Assembly: GCA_026014495.1 (NCBI GenBank)
Contig: JAOZIF010000150.1
Span: 1-64,000 of the forward strand
DNA length: 64,000 nucleotides
Source: Candidatus Bathyarchaeum sp.
GTDB lineage: Archaea; Thermoproteota; Bathyarchaeia; Bathyarchaeales; Bathyarchaeaceae
Direction: 5' to 3'
Shown here: in pieces, positions 20,472 through 30,172 of the stretch
Position numbering within the stretch: position 1 is the first letter of the stretch
How the letters are laid out: each line of letters starts with the position of its first letter
Notes under the pieces: model-generated
Databases searched by the model: none
What the model was told of the DNA's origin: nothing
The model's input: only the letters and a program-made list of their open reading frames with translations
Made by a program: the position numbers and the translations under genes

Positions 20472-21163
20472 TGAGCGAACGTTACACCATAGCACGCATC
20501 ACACATGATGGCGAGCACTTCGAAATTCTAACAAAACCTGATCGTGCTCTTCCCTATAAGCTAGGGAAAATCTCTTCTTCTATATCCGAAGTTCTGGTTA
20601 CAGACACAATTTTTGTTGATGCTGGCAAAGGAACAAAAGCCTCAGAAGAAAAACTGCAGGAAATCTTTGGAACCACAGACCCGCTAAAAATAGCTGACGT
20701 GATTATTAAGAAGGGTACCTTGCAGTTAACTACCGAACAACGGAAACAGCTTGTTGAAGAAAAACGGCGCCAAATTATTTCGTTTATATCACGTGAATGT
20801 ATTGATCCAAAAACAAATCTTCCTCATCCACCCGTGCGGATTGAACAGGCAATGAAGCAACTTCACTACTCTATAGATGCTTCTAAAAGTGTGGAAGAGC
20901 AGTCAAAAGAAGTAATTAAGCTCCTACGTCCAATTATTCCCCTTAAAATGGAGAAAATCTCAGTGGAAATCCACGTACCTCCCGAGCATGCTAGCAAAGT
21001 TTACGGAACCGTTAAAGGCTTCGGTACGCTAAAGAGAGACCAATGGCTGGCTGACGGGTCTTGGTCTGCAATCGTGGAAATGTCCGCTGGTATGTATGGT
21101 CCTTTTTTGGACAAGTTGGGGAAAGTGACCCGAGGAAATATTGAAGCGAAAATGGTAAAATAA
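20471..21163 (+). CDS. SBDS ribosome maturation protein
   Basis: 'DTIFVDAGKGTKASEEKLQEIFGT'; sits between psmA and rrp4. Confidence 0.95.
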   Translation: MSERYTIARITHDGEHFEILTKPDRALPYKLGKISSSISEVLVTDTIFVDAGKGTKASEEKLQEIFGTTDPLKIADVIIKKGTLQLTTEQRKQLVEEKRRQIISFISRECIDPKTNLPHPPVRIEQAMKQLHYSIDASKSVEEQSKEVIKLLRPIIPLKMEKISVEIHVPPEHASKVYGTVKGFGTLKRDQWLADGSWSAIVEMSAGMYGPFLDKLGKVTRGNIEAKMVK

Positions 21164-21190
21164 TTAAAAAATTTATTGAGGTGTTAAAAT

Positions 21191-21892
21191 ATGCCCTTAT
21201 TTTATGAAAAAAAACAGCTTGTAATTCCTGGTGACCTTCTCGCTGAAGGTGATTACGTATCAGGAGACAGCACCTATAAAACAGATGGAAAAATTTATGC
21301 TTGTCGTCTTGGGCTTGTCGATTACGACGGTAAAAGAGTTCACGTCGTTGCCCTAAAAGCATTTTATATTCCAGTCCCTGGAGACCTAGTTATAGGAAAC
21401 GTCGTTGAAACAACACCTGGCGGTTGGGTTATAGACATCAAAGCTCCCCATCTTGCTAGGCTTAGAGCATCTGATGTTGTTGAACGATCCTTTAAACCCG
21501 AAACAACAGATTTGCCATCAATCTTTGATGTAGGCGATCTGATAATCGCAAAGGTAGTTGCCTATGACCGAACTCGAGACCCACAGTTGAGTGTCCGTGA
21601 ACCCGGTTTGGGGAAGATTATGCGGGGGCAGCTTGTTGAAGTTACTCCCACAAAGATTCCAAGAATTATTGGGAGACAGGGTTCCATGGTGGGTATGATA
21701 AAGAGGGAGACTGGCTGTCAGTTGACTATTGGTCAGAACGGTTTGGTTCTTATTAGTGGCAGGTCTGCTGAGGATGAACGGGTTGCTATTATGGCTCTTC
21801 GTAAAATTGAGCGTGAATCCCATACTAGTGGGTTAACTGACAAAGTAACTGAGATGATTAGAAAGGAAAGGAAAGCAGTTGAAAGCAAATAA
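21191..21892 (+). CDS. rrp4: Exosome RNA-binding protein Rrp4
   Basis: '[33 protein letters not shown]', S1 and KH domains. Confidence 0.95.
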   Translation: MPLFYEKKQLVIPGDLLAEGDYVSGDSTYKTDGKIYACRLGLVDYDGKRVHVVALKAFYIPVPGDLVIGNVVETTPGGWVIDIKAPHLARLRASDVVERSFKPETTDLPSIFDVGDLIIAKVVAYDRTRDPQLSVREPGLGKIMRGQLVEVTPTKIPRIIGRQGSMVGMIKRETGCQLTIGQNGLVLISGRSAEDERVAIMALRKIERESHTSGLTDKVTEMIRKERKAVESK

Positions 21893-22658
21893 AAAGAAAC
21901 CTAAAAAAGAGGGAGAAAAGATGACCTCTAAAAAATCTGAGAAATTAATTGATAAGAAAGGTATCCGTTTAGATGGACGAAAAGTAGACGAGTTACGACC
22001 AGTGAAGATGGAAGTTGGTGTTCTTCCAAACGCAGACGGTTCAGCATATCTGGAGCAGGGAAGAAATAAGATTCTTGTAGGTGTATATGGACCTAAAGAG
22101 GCTCATCCTCGACACATAGCACAACAGGATCGCGCTGTCATTCAATGCCGCTATCACATGGCGCCATTTTCGGTTGACGAAAGAAAGTCGCCTGCGCCTT
22201 CAAGAAGAGATATTGAACTCTCAAAGGTAATCAGAGAAGCATTAGAGCCAGCAGTTTTTCTTGAATACTATCCTCGAACATCAATTCAAGTATATATCGA
22301 AATCTTGCAGGCAGATGGAGGAACAAGATGCGCTGGTATAACTACGGCTGCTCTTGCATTGGCAGACGCTGGAATTCCTATGCGCGACTTGGTTGTAGCT
22401 TGTGCTGCTGGCAAGGCTGGCGGAAAAATAGCTCTTGATCTTATGGACACTGAAGATAAAGTCGGTGAAGCTGATGTGCCTGTGGCTTTTATGCCTAATC
22501 TGAATGCCGTAACTTTGTTGCAGATGGATGGTAATTTGTCTGTTGACGAGTTTAATACTGCTGTTGATATGGCTATTGGTGGCTGTAAGAAGCTGTATGA
22601 AATTCAGAAGGAAGCGTTAAAATCAAAATATGTCTCTGAGGGGGTTAAAGAAGAATGA
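21879..22658 (+). CDS. rrp41: Exosome 3'-5' exoribonuclease Rrp41 (start probably ATG ~21921)
   Basis: RNase PH fold '[34 protein letters not shown]'. Confidence 0.95.
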   Translation: MKANKKKPKKEGEKMTSKKSEKLIDKKGIRLDGRKVDELRPVKMEVGVLPNADGSAYLEQGRNKILVGVYGPKEAHPRHIAQQDRAVIQCRYHMAPFSVDERKSPAPSRRDIELSKVIREALEPAVFLEYYPRTSIQVYIEILQADGGTRCAGITTAALALADAGIPMRDLVVACAAGKAGGKIALDLMDTEDKVGEADVPVAFMPNLNAVTLLQMDGNLSVDEFNTAVDMAIGGCKKLYEIQKEALKSKYVSEGVKEE

Positions 22659-23455
22659 CCTCAACGATTGTTGTGAATGTTAAGAAAAAGCGAATTACTG
22701 AACTTCTTGCGGGCGGAAAACGAACCGACGGACGAGGAGTAAATGACTACCGCGAAATCCAAATAGAATCTGGCGTTATTGAACGTGCTGAAGGTTCTGC
22801 TCGGGTGCGTTTAGGCAAAACTGAAATTATTGTTGGCGTAAAAATTGGAACTGGAACTCCGTTTCCGGACACTCCTGACACAGGTGTTCTAACTGTTAAT
22901 GCTGAACTTGTGCCTCTTGCGTCTCCATCTTTTGAGCCTGGCCCACCTGGAGAGGATGCAGTGGAGTTGGCTCGTGTCGTGGACAGAGGTATACGTGAAT
23001 CTAAAGCAATTGACTTGGAGAAACTGTGCGTTGAGTCTGGCAAACTGGTTTTCGTTGTTTTTGTGGACGTTTATGTTCTTAATCATGACGGAAACCTCAT
23101 TGATGCTTCGGCTATGGCTGCCTTAGCTGCTTTGGTCAACACGAAGATGTTCAAGTATACTGTAGAAGAAGGAGAAATCGTGAAGAAGCCTGGTTACACT
23201 CCCCTTCCAATGCTTGACTATCCGATAGCTGTTACTTTCGCCAAGATAGGCAATAAGCTCATATTGGACACTGGACTTGATGAGGAGCAGGTTATGGATG
23301 CACGATTGACGATTACCATGAACAAAGACGGAAACATATGTGCCATACAGAAGGGCGGTGGTTCAGGATATTTCACTCGCGAGGAGATATCAGAAGCCAC
23401 AAAAATTGCCGTGGAAAAAACTGCAGAATTAAGAAAAGTCGTGGTTAAAAGCTAA
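22655..23455 (+). CDS. rrp42: Exosome subunit Rrp42
   Basis: '[33 protein letters not shown]'; 4-nt overlap with rrp41. Confidence 0.95.
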   Translation: MTSTIVVNVKKKRITELLAGGKRTDGRGVNDYREIQIESGVIERAEGSARVRLGKTEIIVGVKIGTGTPFPDTPDTGVLTVNAELVPLASPSFEPGPPGEDAVELARVVDRGIRESKAIDLEKLCVESGKLVFVVFVDVYVLNHDGNLIDASAMAALAALVNTKMFKYTVEEGEIVKKPGYTPLPMLDYPIAVTFAKIGNKLILDTGLDEEQVMDARLTITMNKDGNICAIQKGGGSGYFTREEISEATKIAVEKTAELRKVVVKS

Positions 23456-23730
23456 TGGGAAGAAAAACAAAAAAAGTTGCTATGACTAGAGGACTTGGGA
23501 CTCGTTACGGCGCAACTGTCAGAAAACGTTACATAAAAGTTGTTACAGAAGCCAAAAAGACCCACAAGTGTCCACAATGTGGCGCTGAGGCGGTCACACG
23601 TGTGAGTGTTGGCGTCTGGAACTGCAAAAAATGTGATGTAACTTTTACTGGTGGTGCCTATACTCCAGTTACGAAGCTTGGGGTTGTGGCAAAGCGTCAA
23701 GTAAAGAGTTTGTCCTCTTCCGAATCCTAG
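23455..23730 (+). CDS. rpl37ae: Ribosomal protein eL43 (L37Ae)
   Basis: '[25 protein letters not shown]' with zinc ribbon CPQC...CKKC. Confidence 0.95.
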   Translation: MGRKTKKVAMTRGLGTRYGATVRKRYIKVVTEAKKTHKCPQCGAEAVTRVSVGVWNCKKCDVTFTGGAYTPVTKLGVVAKRQVKSLSSSES

Positions 23731-23792
23731 ACCTAATAGCCATTAAGGCGAAAGCCTTCTTGGTCACCTTTTTTTGGTGAGGTGGACTAAAT

Positions 23793-24344
23793 TTGATTTT
23801 GTTGACTACCTCTCGGAGACCAACCGGAAGGATACGAACGTTTTGTCGTGATTTAGCTAATTCCATTCCTAATGTTGTGCGAGTTAATCGTGGAAAGATG
23901 AGTTCAGATGGTGTAGCCGAGAAAGCAATTGAGCTTGAGGCAGACCACGTGATTATTGTTGACCGCTGGCATGGTGGACCTGGAAAAATCAATCTTTTTG
24001 TTGTTTCATCAACTGGATTAAAGCCTGTTTCTCCGTTAATGTTGTTGTCTGCAATTTGTCTTCGAAGGGAACTCAAAGAGGGGACAAGACGTGTCTGCTC
24101 ATCTGTTGTCACTGTAGCGCCTGAAGCTTCCTCTAACCTGGGCAAAGTAGCTGGCTGTTTGTCACAGTTTTTAGGTTTGCCCCTTCAGTCCTTTGATGAA
24201 GCAGCTGAGAATCATCGTGTTTCAATGCATTTTTCGTTTGACTCTAAGCGGCGGTCTCAATTCACGTTCTTGCTTCTTGGTCGAATGGTTGAAATAGGGC
24301 CCAGAGTCACACTTTCAAAGGTTATTTGGGAAGTTTCGTCATGA
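23793..24344 (+). CDS. Brix-domain (IMP4-like) ribosome biogenesis protein, TTG start
   Basis: 'LLTTSRRPTGRIRTFCRDLANSIPNVVRVNRGKMS'. Confidence 0.9.
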   Translation: MILLTTSRRPTGRIRTFCRDLANSIPNVVRVNRGKMSSDGVAEKAIELEADHVIIVDRWHGGPGKINLFVVSSTGLKPVSPLMLLSAICLRRELKEGTRRVCSSVVTVAPEASSNLGKVAGCLSQFLGLPLQSFDEAAENHRVSMHFSFDSKRRSQFTFLLLGRMVEIGPRVTLSKVIWEVSS

Positions 24345-24586
24345 ATGCTCAGGCTGTTGTACGCCTAAACTTTTCTTCAGAAACACAGTTACATGTAGTC
24401 TTGCAGGCACTAAAACCCGAAACCGAGACTTCATCTACGAGCCGCTCAAAAGTGGGTATGACCGCTGAAGGTCAAAGTTTGGTCTTGGATTTTAGCGCAA
24501 AAGACACTTCTGCATTAAGAGCAGCAATGAACTCGTATTTACGGCTAATCGGCGTAGCAATTAATTTGCACAACTTAACAGAATAA
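24326..24586 (+). CDS. pcc1: KEOPS subunit Pcc1-like
   Basis: 'ALKPETETSSTSRSKVGMTAEGQSLVLDFSAKDTSALRAAMNSYLRLI' and operon context. Confidence 0.88.
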   Translation: MGSFVMNAQAVVRLNFSSETQLHVVLQALKPETETSSTSRSKVGMTAEGQSLVLDFSAKDTSALRAAMNSYLRLIGVAINLHNLTE

Positions 24587-24689
24587 TTTTGCTTCAAGCT
24601 TGGTTACAACCTATAGGGTGAAAACGCTTAATATGTGCCAAGTTATTTAAGCTGAAGGACTTTAGAGGCTAAAATTTGAGGAGTATAAG

Positions 24690-25058
24690 ATGAGCGAAGA
24701 TATTTCTAGACTTCCACCACAAGTTCAACAACGGTTACTTAGACTTCAACAGTTACAGCAGTCACTACAAGGAGTAATGAGCCAAAAACAGCAGCTTGAA
24801 ATGCAACTCACCGAAGTTGAACAAGCATCAAGTGAATTAGAGAAACTTGATGAAAATGCTGTAATCTACAAATCTATTGGTGCACTTCTTGTCAAATCAG
24901 AAAAAGACAAGGTTACAACAGACTTGACAGAACGTAAAGAACTCTTGAAAATGAGAGTTGAAGTTCTAGCCAAACAAGATGAGCGCCTTAGAACTCAGGT
25001 AAAGGACCTACAGGAGAAACTGCAGCAAGATCTGCGCCCCGTATCTGGTTCTGTTTAG
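24690..25058 (+). CDS. pfdB: Prefoldin beta subunit
   Basis: Coiled-coil prefoldin pattern 'LPPQVQQRLLRLQQLQQSLQGVMSQKQQLEMQLTEVEQA'. Confidence 0.93.
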   Translation: MSEDISRLPPQVQQRLLRLQQLQQSLQGVMSQKQQLEMQLTEVEQASSELEKLDENAVIYKSIGALLVKSEKDKVTTDLTERKELLKMRVEVLAKQDERLRTQVKDLQEKLQQDLRPVSGSV

Positions 25059-25070
25059 GATGAAAACCTC

Positions 25071-25373
25071 TTGGCAGAGACTGGCATCCCCCAGCTAACT
25101 CTTGAACAGGTTGCAGAGTTATGTGAGGGTGCAGAGCACGCTGCCCGCGGATACGTGTTGTCTAAAGTATCCACTAACCGAGTAGTTACCTTAGATGTGA
25201 CCGTGGACGCTGAGGGAACAAAACCCGTAACCGTAAACGTTGACGTAACCGTTGTTTTATCCCCAATAATGAAGGACTTTGACGTTAACACATTAACAAA
25301 AGAAGCAACAAACCAAGCCTTCGTTTACGTTGAAGAATACTTGAGGGAACTCAAGTGCAAATCAAAGAAATAG
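25071..25373 (+). CDS. DUF3194-like archaeal protein
   Basis: Position after prefoldin beta and 'DVTVDAEGTKPVTVNVDVTVVLSP'; TTG start. Confidence 0.75.
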   Translation: MAETGIPQLTLEQVAELCEGAEHAARGYVLSKVSTNRVVTLDVTVDAEGTKPVTVNVDVTVVLSPIMKDFDVNTLTKEATNQAFVYVEEYLRELKCKSKK

Positions 25374-26335
25374 TTGCATTAATAGATAAGCTGGATGCCA
25401 AGCTAGCTGTTCTTTTATGTCACAACAATGCAGACCCAGACGCCATCGGCTCTGCATTTGCCTTCAAAGGGCTACTACAACGTTTGAGACCAAACTTGGA
25501 AACTGAAATTGCGGCGCCTTTGGGACCAAGCAAGCTTTCCAAATCTGTGATGGCTGTTTTGCCAATAGAACTTACTGAGCAGCCTCGTATCGAAGAAGCT
25601 GACCTGATTGTTTTACTGGATACAAACACTATTCAGCAGTTAGATGAATGGAGCACAAGAATAACGCCTGACCGTCCTCTAATAGTGATTGACCATCATG
25701 CGAGCCACCCAGAAACCGAGCGCATAGCAACCCTTTATGTATCAGACGAAACTGCTTCATCCACTTGTGTAATTGTTTATCGTCTCTTCAAGGAGGCTGG
25801 GCTTTCTTTATATGATGCAGAGGCAAAAGCGCTATTTCTTGGAGTAGCCTTTGATACACGCCATTTTATCTTAGCCAACTCTGAAACCCTCAAAATTGTT
25901 GCTGAACTCGCAGAAAAAATAGATGTCCAAGAAATGCTTTCTGTTCTTTCTTTGCCTATGGTGTATTCTGAGCGTGTAGCTCGGCTGAAGGCTGCAAACA
26001 GAGTTAAGGTCTTAAAAGTGAATGATTGGTTGATTGCTTTTTCTCATGTTAACGCCTATCAAGCTTCGGCTGCTCGGGGACTTGTTGCGTTAGGTGCACA
26101 TCTTGCAGTTGTTGCTGGAAAAAAGGAGAAGAAAGTTCAAGTGAGTTTTAGGGCTTCACACGAGTTTTATGCCCAAACTGGTGTTCATGTTGGTCGTGAT
26201 TTGGCAACGCCTCTAGGCGAGTTTTTGGGTGGTATGGGTGGTGGACATTCAGTTTCTGCTGGGGCAAATGGCGTTGGAGACGTGAAAGCTTGTTTGGCGT
26301 TTTGTGAGAAGATGTTAAAAAAGAAGCTGCATTAA
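25355..26335 (+). CDS. DHH-family phosphoesterase
   Basis: 'HNNADPDAIGSAFA', 'LLDTNT', 'VIDHHASHPETE', C-terminal 'GGMGGGHSVSAGA'. Confidence 0.93.
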   Translation: MQIKEIVALIDKLDAKLAVLLCHNNADPDAIGSAFAFKGLLQRLRPNLETEIAAPLGPSKLSKSVMAVLPIELTEQPRIEEADLIVLLDTNTIQQLDEWSTRITPDRPLIVIDHHASHPETERIATLYVSDETASSTCVIVYRLFKEAGLSLYDAEAKALFLGVAFDTRHFILANSETLKIVAELAEKIDVQEMLSVLSLPMVYSERVARLKAANRVKVLKVNDWLIAFSHVNAYQASAARGLVALGAHLAVVAGKKEKKVQVSFRASHEFYAQTGVHVGRDLATPLGEFLGGMGGGHSVSAGANGVGDVKACLAFCEKMLKKKLH

Positions 26336-26399
26336 CCCTTTTCTGGGTAGCTACTCTTAAATGGATTAAAAAAGTTGCAATAAACTGGCGGACCAAACA

Positions 26400-27248
26400 T
26401 TGGCTGTAATCAAGACCAACGATTTAACGTACACATATCCTGGCGCAACAAAGCCATCCATCGAAAAGGTATCCCTAACCATAAACAAGGGCGACTTTGT
26501 CATCTTAACTGGTCCCAGTGGATGCGGAAAAACAACACTTTGTAGGTGCTTCAATGGGTTAGTGCCCCATTTTTACAATGGGAAACTGGAAGGAACACTT
26601 ACCGTAGCGGGTCTAGATGTGGCTGAGCACCAAATCTACGAACTTGCACGCCACGTAGGGCTTGTATTTCAGAATCCCGAAAATCAGCTTTTTGCACTGT
26701 CGGTTGAAAAGGATGTGGCATTTGGTCTGGAAAACTTTGCTATGCCCCGAGAAGAAATGAGAAAACGTGTCGAGTGGGCGCTCAAAATGGCGGGAATAAG
26801 TGAGCTTGCTGAACGTCCTCCACATGAGCTTTCAGGTGGACAACAACAGCGGGTTGCAATTGCTTCTGTGCTTGCAATGCAGCCTGACATTATGATTTTG
26901 GATGAGCCCACCTCGTTTCTTGATCCATTGGGTGCCGAAAAAATATTTGAGGTAATCAATGACTTAAACAAGAAGCTGGGAATTACAACTATTTTGGTTG
27001 AGCACAGGCTTGACCTTGCTGCAAAGTATGCGAATCATGTTATTGTTATGGATAACGGCAAGGTTGCATTAACAGGTAGTCCCAGAGAAATTTTTTCTTC
27101 TGAAGAAGCGCGTTTGATTGGTGTTGGTATTCCAAAGGCAACAAAACTGTATCAGCATCTTAAGAAAAATGGGGTAGAGCTAAAATCTGTTCCAGTTACA
27201 ACCGAAGAGGCTGCGAATCTTTTACGGGAGGTCTTAAAGAATGCTTGA
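26400..27248 (+). CDS. ECF transporter ATPase 1
   Basis: Walker A 'GPSGCGKTT', signature 'LSGGQQQR', Walker B 'IMILDEPTS'; TTG start. Confidence 0.93.
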   Translation: MAVIKTNDLTYTYPGATKPSIEKVSLTINKGDFVILTGPSGCGKTTLCRCFNGLVPHFYNGKLEGTLTVAGLDVAEHQIYELARHVGLVFQNPENQLFALSVEKDVAFGLENFAMPREEMRKRVEWALKMAGISELAERPPHELSGGQQQRVAIASVLAMQPDIMILDEPTSFLDPLGAEKIFEVINDLNKKLGITTILVEHRLDLAAKYANHVIVMDNGKVALTGSPREIFSSEEARLIGVGIPKATKLYQHLKKNGVELKSVPVTTEEAANLLREVLKNA

Positions 27249-28062
27249 AGTCAAAGACCTCTTTTACGCTTATCCTACTGGTCTTGAAGCCCTTAAGGGA
27301 ATCAATTTAACTGTTGATGATGGCGAATTCTTGGCTGTCATGGGACAAAATGGGGCAGGAAAAACAACGCTTGTTAAACACTTCAATGGGCTTTTAAAGC
27401 CAACCTCGGGCGAGGTCTTAGTTGATGGGGTAAGCACTCGTGATGTGAGTGTTGCAAAGCTTGCTAGAACTGTTGGTTTTGTGTTTCAAAATCCAGACCA
27501 TCAACTGTTCAGTGAGAGCGTTGAAGAAGAGATTGCGTTTGCGCTCAAAAATTTTGGTTTCGAAGAGACAGTTATAGAAAAGCAGGTTACTTGGGCTTTG
27601 AATCTTTTAGATGTGCTTGAGTATCGGAAGACGTCGCCTTTTATGCTCAGTGGAGGCGAACGAAAGCGGGTTGCTTTGGCTTCTATTCTTGCTTGGGACC
27701 CTAATGTAATTATTTTGGATGAGCCAACGATTGGTCAAGACCATCAGCAAAAAGAGAAACTGCAGCAGTTTATTTTGCAATTAAATGCTCAAAAGAAGAC
27801 TGTTGTTGTTGTCACGCATGATGTAGAGTTTGTGGCTGAATGTAATCCTCGTGTTATTTTGATGCGTCAGGGAAAAGTTTTGGTTGATGGTAAAGCGGAG
27901 AAGATTTTGACTGATCCCGAGTTGTTGTTGCAGGCTTCTATTGTTCCTCCGCAGATAACGCAGATTTTTCTTGAGTTGGCTGATTTTGGGTTGCCAACAG
28001 ACGTTATTGATGTTCATGTAGCCACTAAGGTTTTGTTGAACCGTTTGAGGGGGCAATCATGA
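27241..28062 (+). CDS. ECF transporter ATPase 2
   Basis: Walker A 'GQNGAGKTT', signature 'LSGGERKR', 'VIILDEPTIGQD'. Confidence 0.93.
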   Translation: MLEVKDLFYAYPTGLEALKGINLTVDDGEFLAVMGQNGAGKTTLVKHFNGLLKPTSGEVLVDGVSTRDVSVAKLARTVGFVFQNPDHQLFSESVEEEIAFALKNFGFEETVIEKQVTWALNLLDVLEYRKTSPFMLSGGERKRVALASILAWDPNVIILDEPTIGQDHQQKEKLQQFILQLNAQKKTVVVVTHDVEFVAECNPRVILMRQGKVLVDGKAEKILTDPELLLQASIVPPQITQIFLELADFGLPTDVIDVHVATKVLLNRLRGQS

Positions 28063-28880
28063 GCGTCTTTGAGGGCTTTAAGTTCCGCAAGGTTTCTTCT
28101 GTAGTTCATAATTTAGACCCGAGAGTCAAGTTTTTCTTTGTCTTAGTTTTGTTTGTTATGGCTGTTTTGTTCACCAATTTTTTGGCGTTGCTTGTCTTGT
28201 TTTTGGTGCCATTGCCCTTTGTTTTTGTGGCAAAGGTTAATCGACAATGGCTACGTTCTTTGCGAGGAGCTGCCTTATTGGCTATTTTCATTTTTGCAAC
28301 TAACTTTATTTTTGGATATTTTTATCCTACTTCGCTTTCAGGGATTACTCAGCCAGTTGATACGCTCTTTGAGTATGTGGTGCTTTTAGAGCGCTCAGTA
28401 GCGATGACTCTGCGTTTTGTTGTTTTGATTTCGTCTTTTTCTGTGTTCTTTTTGACGACTTCGCCTGACCATCTGGGTTTGGCGTTGCAGCAAAGTCATG
28501 TTCCTTACGAGTTTTGTTTTGCTTTCACTACTGCGGTTCGTTTTGTGCCTGTGTTAGCTGACGAGGCGCAGACAATAATGGATGCGCAGAAGGCTAGAGG
28601 CTTGGAGTTAGAGCGTGGGAACCTGTTTAAGCGTGTCAGAAACTATATTCCCATACTTATTCCGTTGATTGTTAATGCTATTCGAAGAAGCTTAGAGTTG
28701 GCGGAGTCCATGGAGTCTAGGGCTTGGGGTGCGAGCAAAAAACGCACAAACCTGTATGAGCTTAAACTAAAGCGGGCAGACTATGTGCTTGTTGTAATTT
28801 CTGTTTTGATGCTGATTTGTGCAGTTTATGTTTGGCTGTTTGTTCCTGTTCCTTCGTTGACGACTTTGCTTTCGTTGTAA
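28059..28880 (+). CDS. ecfT: ECF transporter T component (EcfT)
   Basis: 'LDPRVKFFFVLVLF', 'FTTAVRFVPVLADEAQTIMDAQKARGLE' and 'LAESMESRAWG' coupling motifs. Confidence 0.93.
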   Translation: MSVFEGFKFRKVSSVVHNLDPRVKFFFVLVLFVMAVLFTNFLALLVLFLVPLPFVFVAKVNRQWLRSLRGAALLAIFIFATNFIFGYFYPTSLSGITQPVDTLFEYVVLLERSVAMTLRFVVLISSFSVFFLTTSPDHLGLALQQSHVPYEFCFAFTTAVRFVPVLADEAQTIMDAQKARGLELERGNLFKRVRNYIPILIPLIVNAIRRSLELAESMESRAWGASKKRTNLYELKLKRADYVLVVISVLMLICAVYVWLFVPVPSLTTLLSL

Positions 28881-28949
28881 CATGCTCTTTTTGGTGCGCA
28901 ACTTGTTTTGTAGAGCTTTTTATTAACTGATGGAAAAGACTTTTAACAT

Positions 28950-29582
28950 ATGGTACAGATTCCTCTGCTTTGTGGGACGCCCTTGAAATGGTTAATGGCT
29001 GCATCTGAAGAAATTCTGGCTGGCTCAAGAAAAGCAATGACTGAGCTTGATCTGGAAAAAGTAGAACAATTTATTCAATTAATTTTGGATTCAAAAACCA
29101 AAAAAATCTTTGTTGTCGGTCAAGGACGAAGCGGATTTGTTGGACGCGCCTTCGCTCTAAGACTCATGAACATGGGCTTAACTGTTTACTTTTTAGGAGA
29201 AACAGTCACACCCGCAGCAGGAAAAGATGACTTGCTAGTAGCCATTTCAGGTTCAGGAACAACAAAAATAACCCTGACCGCCAGCTCAACAGCAAAAGAA
29301 ATTGGCACAAAAGTTGTCGCCGTCACTTCATATCCAGAATCTACGTTAGGCAAACTTGCTGACCTTGCTATGCCTATTGGCGGCAGAACAAAGCTTGGTT
29401 GGCCTACAGAAGAAGATTATCTGGTTAGGCAAATTTTGGGTGAAAGCGAAACTTTGTCTCCTTTAGGCTCCATCTTTGAAAACAACTGTATGGTGTTCCT
29501 TGATAGCTTAGTTGTAGAACTCATGCACCGTCTTGGAAAAACCGAGGATGAAATGAGAAAACTTCACGCCACCCTCGAGTAA
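28950..29582 (+). CDS. hxlB: 6-phospho-3-hexuloisomerase (SIS domain; start probably downstream ATG)
   Basis: 'KKIFVVGQGRSGFVGRAFALRLMNMGLTVYFLGETVTPAAGKDDLLVAISGSGTT'. Confidence 0.9.
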   Translation: MVQIPLLCGTPLKWLMAASEEILAGSRKAMTELDLEKVEQFIQLILDSKTKKIFVVGQGRSGFVGRAFALRLMNMGLTVYFLGETVTPAAGKDDLLVAISGSGTTKITLTASSTAKEIGTKVVAVTSYPESTLGKLADLAMPIGGRTKLGWPTEEDYLVRQILGESETLSPLGSIFENNCMVFLDSLVVELMHRLGKTEDEMRKLHATLE

Positions 29583-29716
29583 TCTTTTCTTCTTTTTTAC
29601 AGAAACATTCTTTGGCAATTTAGCGTAGTGGCTAGTATGTTCTAAAATTGTGCCCTGTTTTGTTTGAACTAAAATTTAGTTAAAGTATAGGTTGTCTGAT
29701 TTTGGCTATTCTCAGA

Positions 29717-29812
29717 CTACTTGGACTTATTCCGTCTTCTTTGTCTTTTCTTCTTTGTTCTCTTTTGCTTCTTTTTGCTGGTCTTTTTTGTCATGCCGTG
29801 GTGTCTAGTCAT
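29717..29812 (-). CDS. Candidate 31-aa highly basic mini-protein
   Basis: MTRHHGMTKKTSKKKQKRTKKKRQRRRNKSK; purine-rich SD-like ggaagga upstream of the ATG. Not in the ORF track (too short). Confidence 0.4.
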   Translation of the reverse strand: MTRHHGMTKKTSKKKQKRTKKKRQRRRNKSK

Positions 29813-30028
29813 TGTAATCGATTTCCTTCCCTGTTAGTCTAAACTGTTATTCTTAAAGTTTTATGTTTACCAACCAACTAGCACCTATTAAAGATTATTT
29901 TACTTGTCTATTGCTTTGTTGAAAGAACCTGTTTGTTTGCTTTTGCTTTCATCCGCTTTTCTGGTTGAGGTGGTTTTGTGCCAGATTAAGCGTCCAGTTG
30001 TCCTATGCTTTTGGCTTAGGATGTAAAG

Positions 30029-30090
30029 CTATTCAGAGTCGCTCCATCTCATCATCACGAGAGCTCAGAATGGTGTCCCTCATCACATAG
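30029..30090 (-). ncRNA. C/D-box guide sRNA (predicted 2'-O-methylation guide)
   Basis: Minus strand: CTAT-GTGATGA(C)-GGGACACCATT-CTGA(D')-GCTCTC-GTGATGA(C')-TGAGATGGAGCGACT-CTGA(D)-ATAG; CTAT/ATAG terminal stem. Confidence 0.82.
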
Positions 30091-30172
30091 TACATCGTTT
30101 AGTATGCAGGTTTAAAATCTTACCCTTTTTTTATGGTGCTGAGAAACTGCCCGTAGCTGCAGGGTTGTCTGT

